64,000 nt of DNA, taken from positions 4,812-68,811 of the forward strand of contig LDAQ01000029.1 of the NCBI GenBank assembly GCA_001028025.1, in the 5' to 3' direction. The notes beneath the pieces are model-generated. The model had not been told where the DNA came from. It ran no database searches and saw nothing but the letters and a program-made list of their open reading frames with translations. Below, in pieces: positions 27,081-34,803 of this stretch (positions within the stretch are counted from its first letter, which is position 1; every line of letters starts with the position of its first letter). The position numbers and the translations under genes are program-made. This DNA comes from Faecalicatena fissicatena. GTDB lineage: Bacteria; Bacillota; Clostridia; Lachnospirales; Lachnospiraceae.

Positions 27081-27109
27081 TTGTATCCTCGGAAAAGTTG
27101 AGTTATAAT
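27081..27109 (+). promoter_or_regulatory. Probable promoter of the first lacI gene
   Basis: TTGTAT at 27081-27086, 17-bp spacer, perfect TATAAT at 27104-27109, 50 bp before the preferred start. Confidence 0.6.
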
Positions 27110-27158
27110 CAAAGCAAATGGAATATTTATGAAACCAATGAAACCGAGGTCTAGAGAG

Positions 27159-28166
27159 ATGCCCAATATAACAATCAACGATATAGCCCGATGTGCAGGT
27201 GTATCAAAAGCAACTGTATCACGTGTGCTGAATCATCCGGACGTAGTTGATGAGAAAACAAGAAAAACGGTCCAGCGTGTGATGGAAGAAAAAAATTACC
27301 GTCCTTCCGTGACGGCGCGTAATCTGTCGAACAGGAAGTCCAGCACGATCGGAGTGATACTTCCGCAGGTGGACAATATGTTTTTTGGCGAAATGCTTCG
27401 CGGCATGATACATGTAGCGGATAAAAATGAACTGACCATCATGTGTTTTAACTCGGACGACAGTAAGAAAAAGGATCTGCAGACTCTGGAAATTCTGGCC
27501 GGACACAGAGTTCGCGGACTGATATATGTACCGGCGGTATCTTATGAAGAAAAGCAGGAGAGAAAGGTGCTCAACCGATACCTGCATACGTTGGATGCGC
27601 CGGTAGTAATTGCGGACAGGAATATAGACCTGCCCGTGGACGGTGTGTTTTTCGATGACAATTCGGCAATGTATGAGGCAACCAGGGCAGTGATCGAGGC
27701 AGGGCATACCAGGATTGCGATTATTAACGGAACGCAGGAGAGGGTGCTGGGCAGACTGCGTCAGAGCGGATTTGAAAGAGCGCTGGAGGAGGCCGGACTA
27801 CAGATACCGGATGAATATATTATGCTCGGGGATTATAGCATACAGAGCGCCTATATGATGACAAAGGAGATGATGAAGCTGCCGGTACAGCCGACGGCAG
27901 TTATAACCTGCAATAATGATACAACGAAAGGCTTTCTGGAGGCTGTGTATGAGTGCGGGAAGTCGATACCGTCAGATTATAAGAATATATCTCTGGATAA
28001 GATGGAGATGCTGAATATTCTGGGAATTCCGTACAATTACATCGAGCGAGATGCGTATCAGATGGGGCAGAAGGCGATGGAACAGCTGATTAACCGTATA
28101 GCATTTCCCGACAGGGCATACCGGCATATTATTATTGAATCCCCGTTTGTTAAGCAGAGTTTATAA
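27159..28166 (+). CDS. LacI-family transcription regulator (first copy)
   Basis: DNA-binding repressor with a sugar-binding core. The 335-residue protein starts with the LacI helix-turn-helix ITINDIARCAGVSKATVSRV and hinge SVTARNLSNRKSSTIGVILP, then a periplasmic-binding-type effector domain. ATG 27159 is chosen because GAGG lies nine bases upstream; ATG 27129 would add ten residues and has no ribosome site. It lies before the RpiB/Rpe pair, whose promoter carries a LacI-type palindrome. It is clearly paralogous to the LacI gene at 30256. Confidence 0.93.
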   Translation: MPNITINDIARCAGVSKATVSRVLNHPDVVDEKTRKTVQRVMEEKNYRPSVTARNLSNRKSSTIGVILPQVDNMFFGEMLRGMIHVADKNELTIMCFNSDDSKKKDLQTLEILAGHRVRGLIYVPAVSYEEKQERKVLNRYLHTLDAPVVIADRNIDLPVDGVFFDDNSAMYEATRAVIEAGHTRIAIINGTQERVLGRLRQSGFERALEEAGLQIPDEYIMLGDYSIQSAYMMTKEMMKLPVQPTAVITCNNDTTKGFLEAVYECGKSIPSDYKNISLDKMEMLNILGIPYNYIERDAYQMGQKAMEQLINRIAFPDRAYRHIIIESPFVKQSL

Positions 28167-28191
28167 AAGAATATAAATGAGAACATGAATA

Positions 28192-28264
28192 AACCATCAG
28201 AGACGGTTTGTGCAGATTATACAAGTAAGATTATAATGCACGGCTGTTAGCTGATGGTTTTTTG
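28192..28264 (+). terminator. Branched intrinsic terminator after the first lacI
   Basis: AACCATCAG (28192-28200) pairs with CTGATGGTT (28251-28259), followed by TTTTT. Inside is a second inverted pair (GTGCA-ATTATA with TATAATGCAC). This cuts off lacI transcription before the separate promoter of the sugar isomerase unit. Confidence 0.75.
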
Positions 28265-28302
28265 TATGATTTTATGAAATTAGAAAATAAAAAGCAAGTT
28301 CA

Positions 28303-28331
28303 TTGACAAACAGTGCAGAAAAGAGTTATAT
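28303..28331 (+). promoter_or_regulatory. Promoter of the RpiB/Rpe unit
   Basis: TTGACA at 28303-28308, 17-bp spacer, TTATAT at 28326-28331. Transcription would start near 28338, just before the LacI-type operator. Confidence 0.8.
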
Positions 28332-28341
28332 TTAAACCATA

Positions 28342-28357
28342 TTGTAACCGGTTACAA
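28342..28357. promoter_or_regulatory. LacI-type operator TTGTAACCGGTTACAA
   Basis: A perfect 16-bp palindrome with the central CG pair and the TGTAAnCGnTTACA form of LacI-family sites. It starts about five bases after the likely transcription start, a typical repressor position. A second partial site with the same right half CGGTTACA lies at 28435-28442, 93 bp downstream centre to centre, which would allow looping. A related site lies before the second lacI at 30218. Confidence 0.85.
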
Positions 28358-28472
28358 AGAAAAATAAATGATATAAAATAGAAAAACCGCATAAATACAG
28401 CAATATTGGTTTAAATATACTTGTAATTATAAATCGGTTACATAAATATCCATTGGAGCAGGAGGAATAGTC

Positions 28473-28955
28473 TTGAAAATTATTATGGGCGCCGATCCGG
28501 CAGGTTTTGAACTGAAGAATGCGATTAAGGCAGATTTGCTGAAAAAGGGTTACGACATCACAGACATAGACCCGGAAACTCCTGTGTTGTTTCAGGATGC
28601 AGCAGTTGCAGTTGCCCGGGGAGTACAGAGTCGGGAGTATGACAGAGGCATAGCAATATGCGGTACGGGCATGGGTGTCAGTATCATATGCAACAAGCAC
28701 AGAGGCGTGTATGCTGCCCTGTGTGAAAGTCTGTATCAGGCCAGAAGGGCTAAGGCCGTGAACAATACGAATGTATTGTGCATGGGCGGTTTTATCATAG
28801 GAAATGAAATGGGTATAGAAATGGCCAATGCCTGGCTGGAAGCGGAGCATATGTCCGGTCTTACGCCGGAGATGGCCAGAATTGTAGAAAAAGAATATGA
28901 TCAGTTGGTGGAATTTGAAAATACGGTATATACAGCGAAGGAGGAGCAGCGGTGA
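28473..28955 (+). CDS. Divergent RpiB/LacA-LacB family sugar-phosphate isomerase
   Basis: Family members interconvert aldose and ketose phosphates (ribose-5-P, allose-6-P, galactose-6-P). The 160-residue protein has the fold pattern and CGTGMGVSI with Cys63 at the general-base position. Two usual histidines are missing: the DH of the N-terminal motif is Asp8-Pro9 (GADPAGFELK, as in LacA-like proteins), and the later (H)NN motif reads AVNNTN. It may therefore be a LacA-like or altered-specificity member. TTG start at 28473 with AGGAGG six bases upstream. It overlaps the next gene by four bases. Confidence 0.82.
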   Translation: MKIIMGADPAGFELKNAIKADLLKKGYDITDIDPETPVLFQDAAVAVARGVQSREYDRGIAICGTGMGVSIICNKHRGVYAALCESLYQARRAKAVNNTNVLCMGGFIIGNEMGIEMANAWLEAEHMSGLTPEMARIVEKEYDQLVEFENTVYTAKEEQR

Positions 28956-29620
28956 AAAAGATATCCCCATCTATGATGTGCGTGGAAATCGACAAACTGA
29001 ATGAATATCTGAAAATATTTGAAGAAGAAAAGATAGAATACCTTCACATTGACATAATGGACGGTGAATACGTGCCCAATTATACTCTGGGGACCGATTA
29101 TGTGAAACAGCTTCGTAAGGCGACCGATATCCCGCTGGACGTTCATCTTATGATAAACAGTCCGGAAAGAAAGATAGAATGGTTTGATTTTCAGGAGGGT
29201 GAATATGTGGCTGTCCATGCGGAGAGCACACAACATCTGCAGAAGGCTCTTCAGGCCATCCGGGCAGCAGGTGCGAAGTCCATGGTTGCGATTAATCCAT
29301 CCACAAGAGCAGAGGATCTTCAGTACGTCCTGGACGATATGGACGGTCTGCTTGTCATGACTGTAAATCCGGGATTTGCCGGACAAAAGGCGATTCCCCA
29401 GACCATACAGAAGATCGAAGACTGCAGAAATTATCTGGATGCGAGAGGATATCAGCATATTGAGATCGAGGTAGATGGAAATGTGAGCTATGAACTGGCA
29501 GGGGAGATGTCGAAAAAACATGCGGATATCTTTGTGGCCGGGTCCTCCAGTTTCATGAACGGAATAGATGGAATGAGGGAAGGGATTCGGCGCATGCGGC
29601 GGGTTATTGATGCGGGGTGA
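28952..29620 (+). CDS. Rpe/AlsE-family ketose-phosphate 3-epimerase
   Basis: Predicted to epimerise a ketose phosphate at C3 (ribulose-5-P or allulose-6-P type). The 222-residue TIM-barrel has HIDIMDG, DVHLMI, MTVNPGFAGQ and EVDGNVS motifs. Differences from housekeeping Rpe are DGEYVPN instead of DGHFVPN and DGN instead of DGG, which point to another substrate. GTG start overlapping the isomerase stop (GTGA). Pairing RpiB-like with Rpe-like resembles the allose pathway, where RpiB makes allulose-6-P and AlsE makes fructose-6-P. The long palindrome E1 begins 14 bases after its stop. Confidence 0.87.
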   Translation: MKKISPSMMCVEIDKLNEYLKIFEEEKIEYLHIDIMDGEYVPNYTLGTDYVKQLRKATDIPLDVHLMINSPERKIEWFDFQEGEYVAVHAESTQHLQKALQAIRAAGAKSMVAINPSTRAEDLQYVLDDMDGLLVMTVNPGFAGQKAIPQTIQKIEDCRNYLDARGYQHIEIEVDGNVSYELAGEMSKKHADIFVAGSSSFMNGIDGMREGIRRMRRVIDAG

Positions 29621-29633
29621 GGATAGTGCGGAC

Positions 29634-29880
29634 GCCGCTGGAACCGGAGACAGGGCTGGCTGGAAACGGGACAGGACTGTAAGCTGGAGTTAAGGAAAAA
29701 TGAAGGAAAACCGGGACAACCTGGGCACATCGCGCGAAGCCTGATGGCTTCGCGTGCTGGGCCCAGGAAAACTTGTAATTCGGAATTACAAGTTTTGTCC
29801 CGGTTTTCCTTCATTTTTCCTTAACTCCAACTAACAGTCCTTTTACGCTTCCAGCCAGCCCTGTCTCCGGTTCCAGCGGC
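29634..29880 (+). repeat. Long palindromic element E1 with two-hairpin cap
   Basis: A 247-bp structure. The left arm (29634-29718) and right arm (29796-29880) are 85 nt each with about six mismatches, several of them in one bubble near the middle. The cap holds hairpin 1 (CCTGG at 29720 to CCAGG at 29767, enclosing CGCGAAGCC-TGAT-GGCTTCGCG) and hairpin 2 (29768-29796, AACTTGTAAT-TCGG-type stem). Outer arm sequence is specific to this locus, while the inner arm and cap resemble elements at 55743 and 60199. It sits 13 nt after the epimerase stop, on the same strand. Confidence 0.9.
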
Positions 29881-29935
29881 TGGGTGCATCCAAACGGCAG
29901 TTTAAGAGCCGTATGCGGGAGGTGATCCTGGGCGG
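29881..29935 (+). other. Conserved tail motif after E1
   Basis: Directly after the palindrome comes TGGGTGCATCC, then a small ACGGC/GCCGT hairpin and CGGGAGG. The same order (TGG, CATCC, GGGAGG about 25-30 nt later) follows the other three palindromes. The rest of the 635-bp gap holds purine-rich sequence, a possible small ORF and the second lacI promoter. Confidence 0.6.
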
Positions 29936-29986
29936 GATAGGCGGATGGGAGTTGGAATTAACCGGGGAGTTTGAGAGGGAGGAAGC

Positions 29987-30145
29987 ATGTTAAGAACAGG
30001 CGTTTTTCGACAAATTTTTCAGAAACCGCTTTCTTTTTGGGAAAATATGGATAATATGGGATGGAAAAGGAGGAGAGGGGGAATGATTAAAATATGTCAA
30101 TTATTTTGTGAAAAATATACAAAAAGCAGGTATGAAATACATTAA
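29987..30145 (+). CDS. Possible 52-residue small protein
   Basis: An open frame starting MLRTGVFRQIFQKPLSFWEN, preceded by AGGGAGGAAGC, an excellent ribosome site, and ending at TAA 30143-30145. It has a basic centre (GWKRRRGG) and no membrane segment. It lies between element E1 and the second lacI promoter. The region is purine-rich, so the ribosome site may be chance; no family is recognised. Confidence 0.25.
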   Translation: MLRTGVFRQIFQKPLSFWENMDNMGWKRRRGGMIKICQLFCEKYTKSRYEIH

Positions 30146-30180
30146 AAACGACGAAACTATGAATGAATTGTGCTGAGGGG

Positions 30181-30231
30181 TTGACGGGGGAAAAGTTGTG
30201 TGTAATAATTAATTTACTGAAACCGGTTACA
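30181..30231 (+). promoter_or_regulatory. Promoter and LacI-type operator of the second lacI unit
   Basis: TTGACG (30181-30186), 17-bp spacer and AATAAT (30204-30209) form a good promoter. TGAAACCGGTTACA at 30218-30231 is an operator almost identical to the palindrome at 28342, placed at the likely start of transcription. It suggests autoregulation or cross-control by the paralogous LacI proteins. Confidence 0.72.
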
Positions 30232-30255
30232 AACATTCAGCGGAGGAAATGGAAA

Positions 30256-31272
30256 ATGCCTAAAGAATTTACGATTAATGACATTGCAAAAGAGGCGGGC
30301 GTTTCAAAGGCGACGGTGTCGCGGGTGTTGAATGAATCAGCTTCCGTGAGGACGGAAACTAAAGAACGGGTTCTGGAGATTATGGAGAAGCGTCATTTTT
30401 CTCCTTCGGCTACGGCCAGGAACCTGTCGAGGCAGAGCTCGAACACGATCGGTGTGATAGTGCCCGAGGTTGATAACCCGTTTTTCGGGGAGATGCTAAG
30501 AGGGATCACGGAGATCGCAGACAAATATAACTATACTTTAATCTGCTGCAATTCAGATGACAGTGCGGATAAGGATAAGAAAGCGCTGCTGATGCTGAAG
30601 GAGCACAGAGTGAGAGGGCTGCTCTATACACCGGCGGTTGATTATACTACCAGGGAACAGCAGCGGGAGATCAACAAGCTTTTGAAAGATCTGAATGCCC
30701 CAATCGTAATTATGGACCGCCAGACGGACAGTCTGGAAGAGTATGACGGCGTCTTTTTTGATGATGAGAAGGGGCTGTATGAGGCGACGATGGCTCTGAT
30801 AAAAGCAGGGCACACAAAGATCGGCCTCTTGAATGCGACAATGGACAGGGTACTGGCCAGAGTCCGTTACAAAGGATATGAGAGAGCGATTCATGATGCG
30901 GGAATTCCTCTGGAGAAGCGTTACATATTCGAAGGAGATTACCGGATGACCAAAGCGTACAAGCTTTCCAAAAGGCTTCTTACTATGGAGGACAGGCCTA
31001 CGGCAGTGCTGACCTGCAATAACAGAACCAGCCTGGGATTTCTGAAAGCTCTTTATGAGAGAAATGAGCGTTTGTCAAGAGACATCGCGTGTATTGGGCT
31101 GGACAGAATAGAAGCATTCGATGTGATACATAATAAGTTCAACTATATTGAGCGGGATGCGAACCAGATGGGCCGTCAGGCTATCCGGCTGCTCAATGAC
31201 AGAATAGCATATCCCGAAAGGCCGCTGAAGCAGATTATTCTGACTCCGGTCCTGAGGATTCAGGAATTATGA
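30256..31272 (+). CDS. LacI-family transcription regulator (second copy)
   Basis: A 338-residue repressor with the helix-turn-helix FTINDIAKEAGVSKATVSRV, hinge SATARNLSRQSSNTIGVIVP and a sugar-binding effector domain. It is close to the LacI at 27159 over the whole length. ATG 30256 has GCGGAGGAAATG upstream; the longer frame from 30163 would read through the operator and is unlikely. It probably heads the transcription unit of the SIS and Rbs-type ABC genes that follow with short gaps. Confidence 0.93.
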   Translation: MPKEFTINDIAKEAGVSKATVSRVLNESASVRTETKERVLEIMEKRHFSPSATARNLSRQSSNTIGVIVPEVDNPFFGEMLRGITEIADKYNYTLICCNSDDSADKDKKALLMLKEHRVRGLLYTPAVDYTTREQQREINKLLKDLNAPIVIMDRQTDSLEEYDGVFFDDEKGLYEATMALIKAGHTKIGLLNATMDRVLARVRYKGYERAIHDAGIPLEKRYIFEGDYRMTKAYKLSKRLLTMEDRPTAVLTCNNRTSLGFLKALYERNERLSRDIACIGLDRIEAFDVIHNKFNYIERDANQMGRQAIRLLNDRIAYPERPLKQIILTPVLRIQEL

Positions 31273-31286
31273 GAATGGAGGTAAAT

Positions 31287-31850
31287 ATGGGAGACAGATT
31301 TAAAGAATTATCAACGATGGCTATGAAAGAACTGACAGAAGTATTTGACAGGATGGATGATTCCAATGTAAGGGAACTTCTGGAGATGATAAAGAAGACA
31401 GACAGAATCTTCCTGCTGGCTGCGGGACGGGAAGGCCTTTCTACCAGGTCATTTGCAATGAGGCTGATGCATCTGGGGAAGAAGTCTTACTGGATCTGGG
31501 ACGACACAACACCGTCCATAGGGAAAGGGGATCTGATGATCTGTGCATGCGGTTCTGCCAACGTAGGACATGAGAATTATATAGCACAGATGGCAAAGGA
31601 CAACGGTGCCACACTGGCATTGATCACTCCTTCCAATGAAGGATATATAATTCCAATATCGGACCTGGTAGTGAATGTTCCGGCAGCGGCATATAAAGCC
31701 GTTGGTGAATTTGTTCCTACAGAGCAGCTGATGGGTAATCTTTTTGAACAGGCACTCTTCATTCTCTACGATGTATTGGTTATGATGCTCAGGGAAGAGA
31801 TGGGAATCAGCAGAGAAGAGATGGTCAGCAGACACCGGAATGTAGAGTAG
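31287..31850 (+). CDS. SIS-domain protein, 6-phospho-3-hexuloisomerase-like (divergent)
   Basis: SIS domains bind phosphosugars. The 187-residue product has the hexuloisomerase layout (AAGREGLSTRSFAMRLMHLGK, then TTPSIGKGDL, ending RHRNVE). The phosphate-binding SGSGET seen in true members is replaced by CGSANVG, so catalysis may differ. ATG 31287 is preferred over 31269 because GGAGG lies six bases before it. One of three such paralogues in 9 kb. It follows the second lacI and precedes the binding-protein gene. Confidence 0.83.
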   Translation: MGDRFKELSTMAMKELTEVFDRMDDSNVRELLEMIKKTDRIFLLAAGREGLSTRSFAMRLMHLGKKSYWIWDDTTPSIGKGDLMICACGSANVGHENYIAQMAKDNGATLALITPSNEGYIIPISDLVVNVPAAAYKAVGEFVPTEQLMGNLFEQALFILYDVLVMMLREEMGISREEMVSRHRNVE

Positions 31851-31942
31851 AGTCTGCGCCAGGTATTATGAAAGCCCATAATGGGGCCATGCGGAAGCAT
31901 GAGCGATCACATAAATTTTTTCAAAAAAGGAGGAAAAAAGTT

Positions 31943-33055
31943 ATGAAAAATCTCAAGAAATTTGTCGCAATCATGGCAGCGGCAGCAATGACACTCTCAA
32001 TGGTGGCTTGCAGCAGCGAAAAAACCACCACATCCTCAGACACAAAGAAGGAGAACAAGGAGACGACAACAGAAGACAGCGGAAGCACCGATTTGTTTGA
32101 TGTTGCAAATTACAAATCAGACAAAGACAAGTCTGAATGGACGATCGCAGTTGTAACAAAAGATAACACTGCTAACTGGTTCAAGCGTATGGAAGTCGGC
32201 GTTAATGAATTCGGTGAAGAAACCGGCATCAACGTGATCCAGAAAGGACCGGCTAACGCAGATGCAGCTTCTCAGGTACAGGTTATTGACGATTTGATCA
32301 ACCAGGGCGTTGACGCACTTTGCGTAGTGCCGATCGACCCGGGCGCAATTGAAGCATCCCTGAAGAATGCAATGGAGCAGGGAATCGTAGTTATCACACA
32401 TGAAGCTTCTAACCAGAAGAACACATTATTCGATACAGAAGCATTTACATCGAAAGACTTCGGTGCCGCAATCATGGACGCTCTTGCAAAAGACATGGGC
32501 GAAAAAGGCAAATATGCATTAATGGTTGCTTATACAACATCCACAACTCATATGGAATACGCAAATGCTCAGTACGAACGCCAGAAGGAAGCATATCCGG
32601 ACATGGAACTGATCAACGACGGTGCAATTCCATCAGCAGAGTCAGAAGAATCTATTGATACATCATATGAAAGAGCAAAAGAAATCCTGAAATCTAATCC
32701 GGATCTGAAAGGCTTCACAGGTGTTGCATCTACAGACTGCCCGGGAATCGCTAAGGCTGTAGAGGAACTTGGACTGGATGTTAAGGTTGTTGGTGTAGGT
32801 ACACCAAACGAATTCAAACCATATGTAGAGTCAGGCACAATTTCCACAATCAAACTTTGGGATCCAAAAGATTCAGGATATGTAATGTGTAAAGTTGCTT
32901 CCATGATTCTTGCAGGCGAAGAAGTTGGCGAAGGCACTGACCTTGGAATCGACGGATACAACAAGATCACAATGGTTGAAGGCGACAACAGATGCCTCAT
33001 CGGCCAGGCTGACCTTACAATCACAAAAGACAATATCAACGACTACGATTTCTAA
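31943..33055 (+). CDS. Sugar ABC transporter substrate-binding lipoprotein (RbsB/AlsB type)
   Basis: Extracytoplasmic binding protein for a small sugar (type 1 periplasmic-binding fold). The 370-residue precursor has a signal peptide and lipobox MVACS near residue 20, a threonine/lysine-rich linker and then the two-lobed domain (IAVVTKDNTANWFKRMEVGV at the start, WDPKDSGYVMC near the hinge). AAAGGAGG precedes ATG 31943; an upstream frame start at 31868 is in the leader. The binding protein is followed by a terminator-like hairpin before the ATPase gene, which would make it the most abundant component. Confidence 0.92.
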   Translation: MKNLKKFVAIMAAAAMTLSMVACSSEKTTTSSDTKKENKETTTEDSGSTDLFDVANYKSDKDKSEWTIAVVTKDNTANWFKRMEVGVNEFGEETGINVIQKGPANADAASQVQVIDDLINQGVDALCVVPIDPGAIEASLKNAMEQGIVVITHEASNQKNTLFDTEAFTSKDFGAAIMDALAKDMGEKGKYALMVAYTTSTTHMEYANAQYERQKEAYPDMELINDGAIPSAESEESIDTSYERAKEILKSNPDLKGFTGVASTDCPGIAKAVEELGLDVKVVGVGTPNEFKPYVESGTISTIKLWDPKDSGYVMCKVASMILAGEEVGEGTDLGIDGYNKITMVEGDNRCLIGQADLTITKDNINDYDF

Positions 33056-33090
33056 ACAATAGAAATCAGGTTTGCCGTATGGTAAGTAAA

Positions 33091-33159
33091 TGTTTACCCG
33101 GGGGCACTTCGTAACACATGCCCTGCGGGCGGGTCCGCAGCAAACTGCGGAATAAGGTA
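33091..33159 (+). repeat. Approximately 70-bp dispersed element, intergenic copy
   Basis: Runs from GTTTACCC to AATAAGGTAT. The other copy is at 63161-63230 inside the UvrA-like gene. The two share an uninterrupted 18-mer (CATGCCCTGCGGGCGGGT) and the 10-base right end AATAAGGTAT, with scattered differences between. This copy lies in the gap after the binding-protein gene. Confidence 0.75.
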
Positions 33160-33177
33160 TTGGAAAATCAATAATAA

Positions 33178-33215
33178 TCGCACATCTTACATCCGTGTGG
33201 GGTGTGCGGTTTTTT
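33178..33215 (+). terminator. Intrinsic terminator between binding-protein and ATPase genes
   Basis: CGCACA (33178-33183) pairs with TGTGCG (33202-33207), with further internal pairing, followed by TTTTTTT at 33209-33215. Probably partial, reducing expression of the transporter core relative to the binding protein. Confidence 0.7.
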
Positions 33216-33219
33216 TCCA

Positions 33220-33269
33220 GACTGGGGTAACGTAAGTGAAACGTGGTGGATTATTTACGTTACCCCAGT
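33220..33269. promoter_or_regulatory. Perfect 15-bp inverted repeat before rbsA
   Basis: ACTGGGGTAACGTAA (33220-33234) and its exact complement at 33255-33269, 20 bases apart, directly after the terminator T tract. It has no T tract of its own. It may be an RNA stem protecting or blocking downstream mRNA, or a regulator site; no promoter is evident next to it. Confidence 0.65.
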
Positions 33270-33294
33270 GAGGACAGAAAGGCAGGGTGACATG

Positions 33295-34785
33295 ATGGGA
33301 AGTGAAAATATCCTTTGTGTAAAAGGAATTAAGAAATCATTTGGCGGTGTCCATGCCCTCAAAGGTGTGGATCTGACAATAAAGCGGGGGGAAACGCATT
33401 GTCTGGCAGGTGAAAATGGATGTGGAAAATCTACTATTATTAAAGTCATTTCCGGTTTCTACAAACCGGACGCAGGTTCTATAGAAGTGGATGGAACAGG
33501 GTTTCCAGTCATGACTCCTGCAGAAGCCATCAAGGCTGGAATCCAGGTTATCTACCAGGACTTTTCAATCTTCCCGAATCTGACAGTAATCGAAAACCTG
33601 GCATTTAACCAGGTGCTGGCGAATAAGAAAAAGCTGGTCAATAAGAAGGAATTCCGCAGAATTGCAGAAGAAGCAGTAAAGAAGATTAATTTTGATGTGG
33701 ATCTGGATGCACTGGTTGAGACGCTTCCGGTAGCAGATAAGCAGCTGATTGCAATATCAAGGGCACTGCTAGATAATGCAAAGCTGATTATCATGGATGA
33801 GCCGACAACTGCATTGACCAAGAAGGAAGTAACACGGCTCTTTGAAATTATTTCGGATTTGAAAGAGAACGGCGTAACGATCCTCTTTGTATCTCACAAA
33901 CTGGATGAGGTATTCGAAATCTCCGACAGCATTACAATCCTCAGAAACGGCGAGAATGTGATCACCTGTCCGACCAAAGAGATGACGGAAGAAAAGTTCG
34001 CGTATTACATGACGGGGCGTCATTTTGACACGCAGGTTGTAAAAGAGGTAAATGAGAACAAATACGGCGATGTGGTTATGGAAGCAAAGAATCTCACCGC
34101 TCCAGGATTCGAAGACGTAAGCTTTGAGCTGCATCAGGGCGAGATCCTGGGTGTAACAGGACAGCTGGGATCCGGACGTACAGAGCTGTCCCTGGCATTG
34201 TTCGGAATGCTGAAGCCGACAGGCGGACAGATACTGGTGGATGGTAAGGAAGTAGAGATTAAAAGTGTCTCTGCGGCGCAGAAACTGGGGATTGCCCTGG
34301 TTCCTGAAGACCGTCTTACAGAAGGCCTGTTCCTTCCCCAGTCAATTATCAGAAATATTACAGTCAGCAAGATGGACCAGCTGGCAAATAAAGCAGGCAT
34401 CCTGAGCAGCAAAAAAGTTGAGGCGGAATCCGCAAAATGGGTGCAGGATATCGGGGTTGCAACAAAGAACCACGAATTCCCGGTACAGACACTCTCCGGC
34501 GGAAACCAGCAGAAGGTTGTGCTCGGCAGATGGCTTGCAAACCACCCGAAGGTATTGATTCTGAACGGACCTACAGTCGGTGTGGATATCGGTGCGAAGT
34601 ATGATATTCACAAGCTGCTGAGAGAGCTGGCCGCAGACGGCATGGCAATTATCGTTGTATCGGATGATGCGGCAGAAGTAATGGCAACCTGTGACAGGGC
34701 ACTGGTTATGCAGGCAGGGCATGTGACAGGCAATCTGTCGGCCGAGGACCTGAATGCCGGTACGCTTGCACAGGCTACGGTCTAG
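33295..34785 (+). CDS. Sugar ABC transporter ATP-binding protein (RbsA type)
   Basis: Energises uptake of a small sugar. The 496-residue protein has two fused ABC domains. The first has Walker A GENGCGKST and Walker B LIIMDEPTTAL; the second has the altered Walker A GQLGSGRTE typical of RbsA proteins and the signature LSGGNQQK. ATG 33295 is slightly better spaced from AGGGTGA than ATG 33292. Both permeases follow at once. With two separate permeases this is a CUT2 system of the ribose/allose kind. Confidence 0.94.
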   Translation: MGSENILCVKGIKKSFGGVHALKGVDLTIKRGETHCLAGENGCGKSTIIKVISGFYKPDAGSIEVDGTGFPVMTPAEAIKAGIQVIYQDFSIFPNLTVIENLAFNQVLANKKKLVNKKEFRRIAEEAVKKINFDVDLDALVETLPVADKQLIAISRALLDNAKLIIMDEPTTALTKKEVTRLFEIISDLKENGVTILFVSHKLDEVFEISDSITILRNGENVITCPTKEMTEEKFAYYMTGRHFDTQVVKEVNENKYGDVVMEAKNLTAPGFEDVSFELHQGEILGVTGQLGSGRTELSLALFGMLKPTGGQILVDGKEVEIKSVSAAQKLGIALVPEDRLTEGLFLPQSIIRNITVSKMDQLANKAGILSSKKVEAESAKWVQDIGVATKNHEFPVQTLSGGNQQKVVLGRWLANHPKVLILNGPTVGVDIGAKYDIHKLLRELAADGMAIIVVSDDAAEVMATCDRALVMQAGHVTGNLSAEDLNAGTLAQATV

Positions 34786-34803
34786 GGAAGGGGTGAAGTG
34801 CAG

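Noticed and set aside
29904..29925. GAGCCGTATGCGG after E1 resembles the 5' half of group II intron domain V.
   Set aside because: The second half needed to complete the domain V hairpin is missing, there is no reverse transcriptase frame nearby, and other tail copies lack the match.
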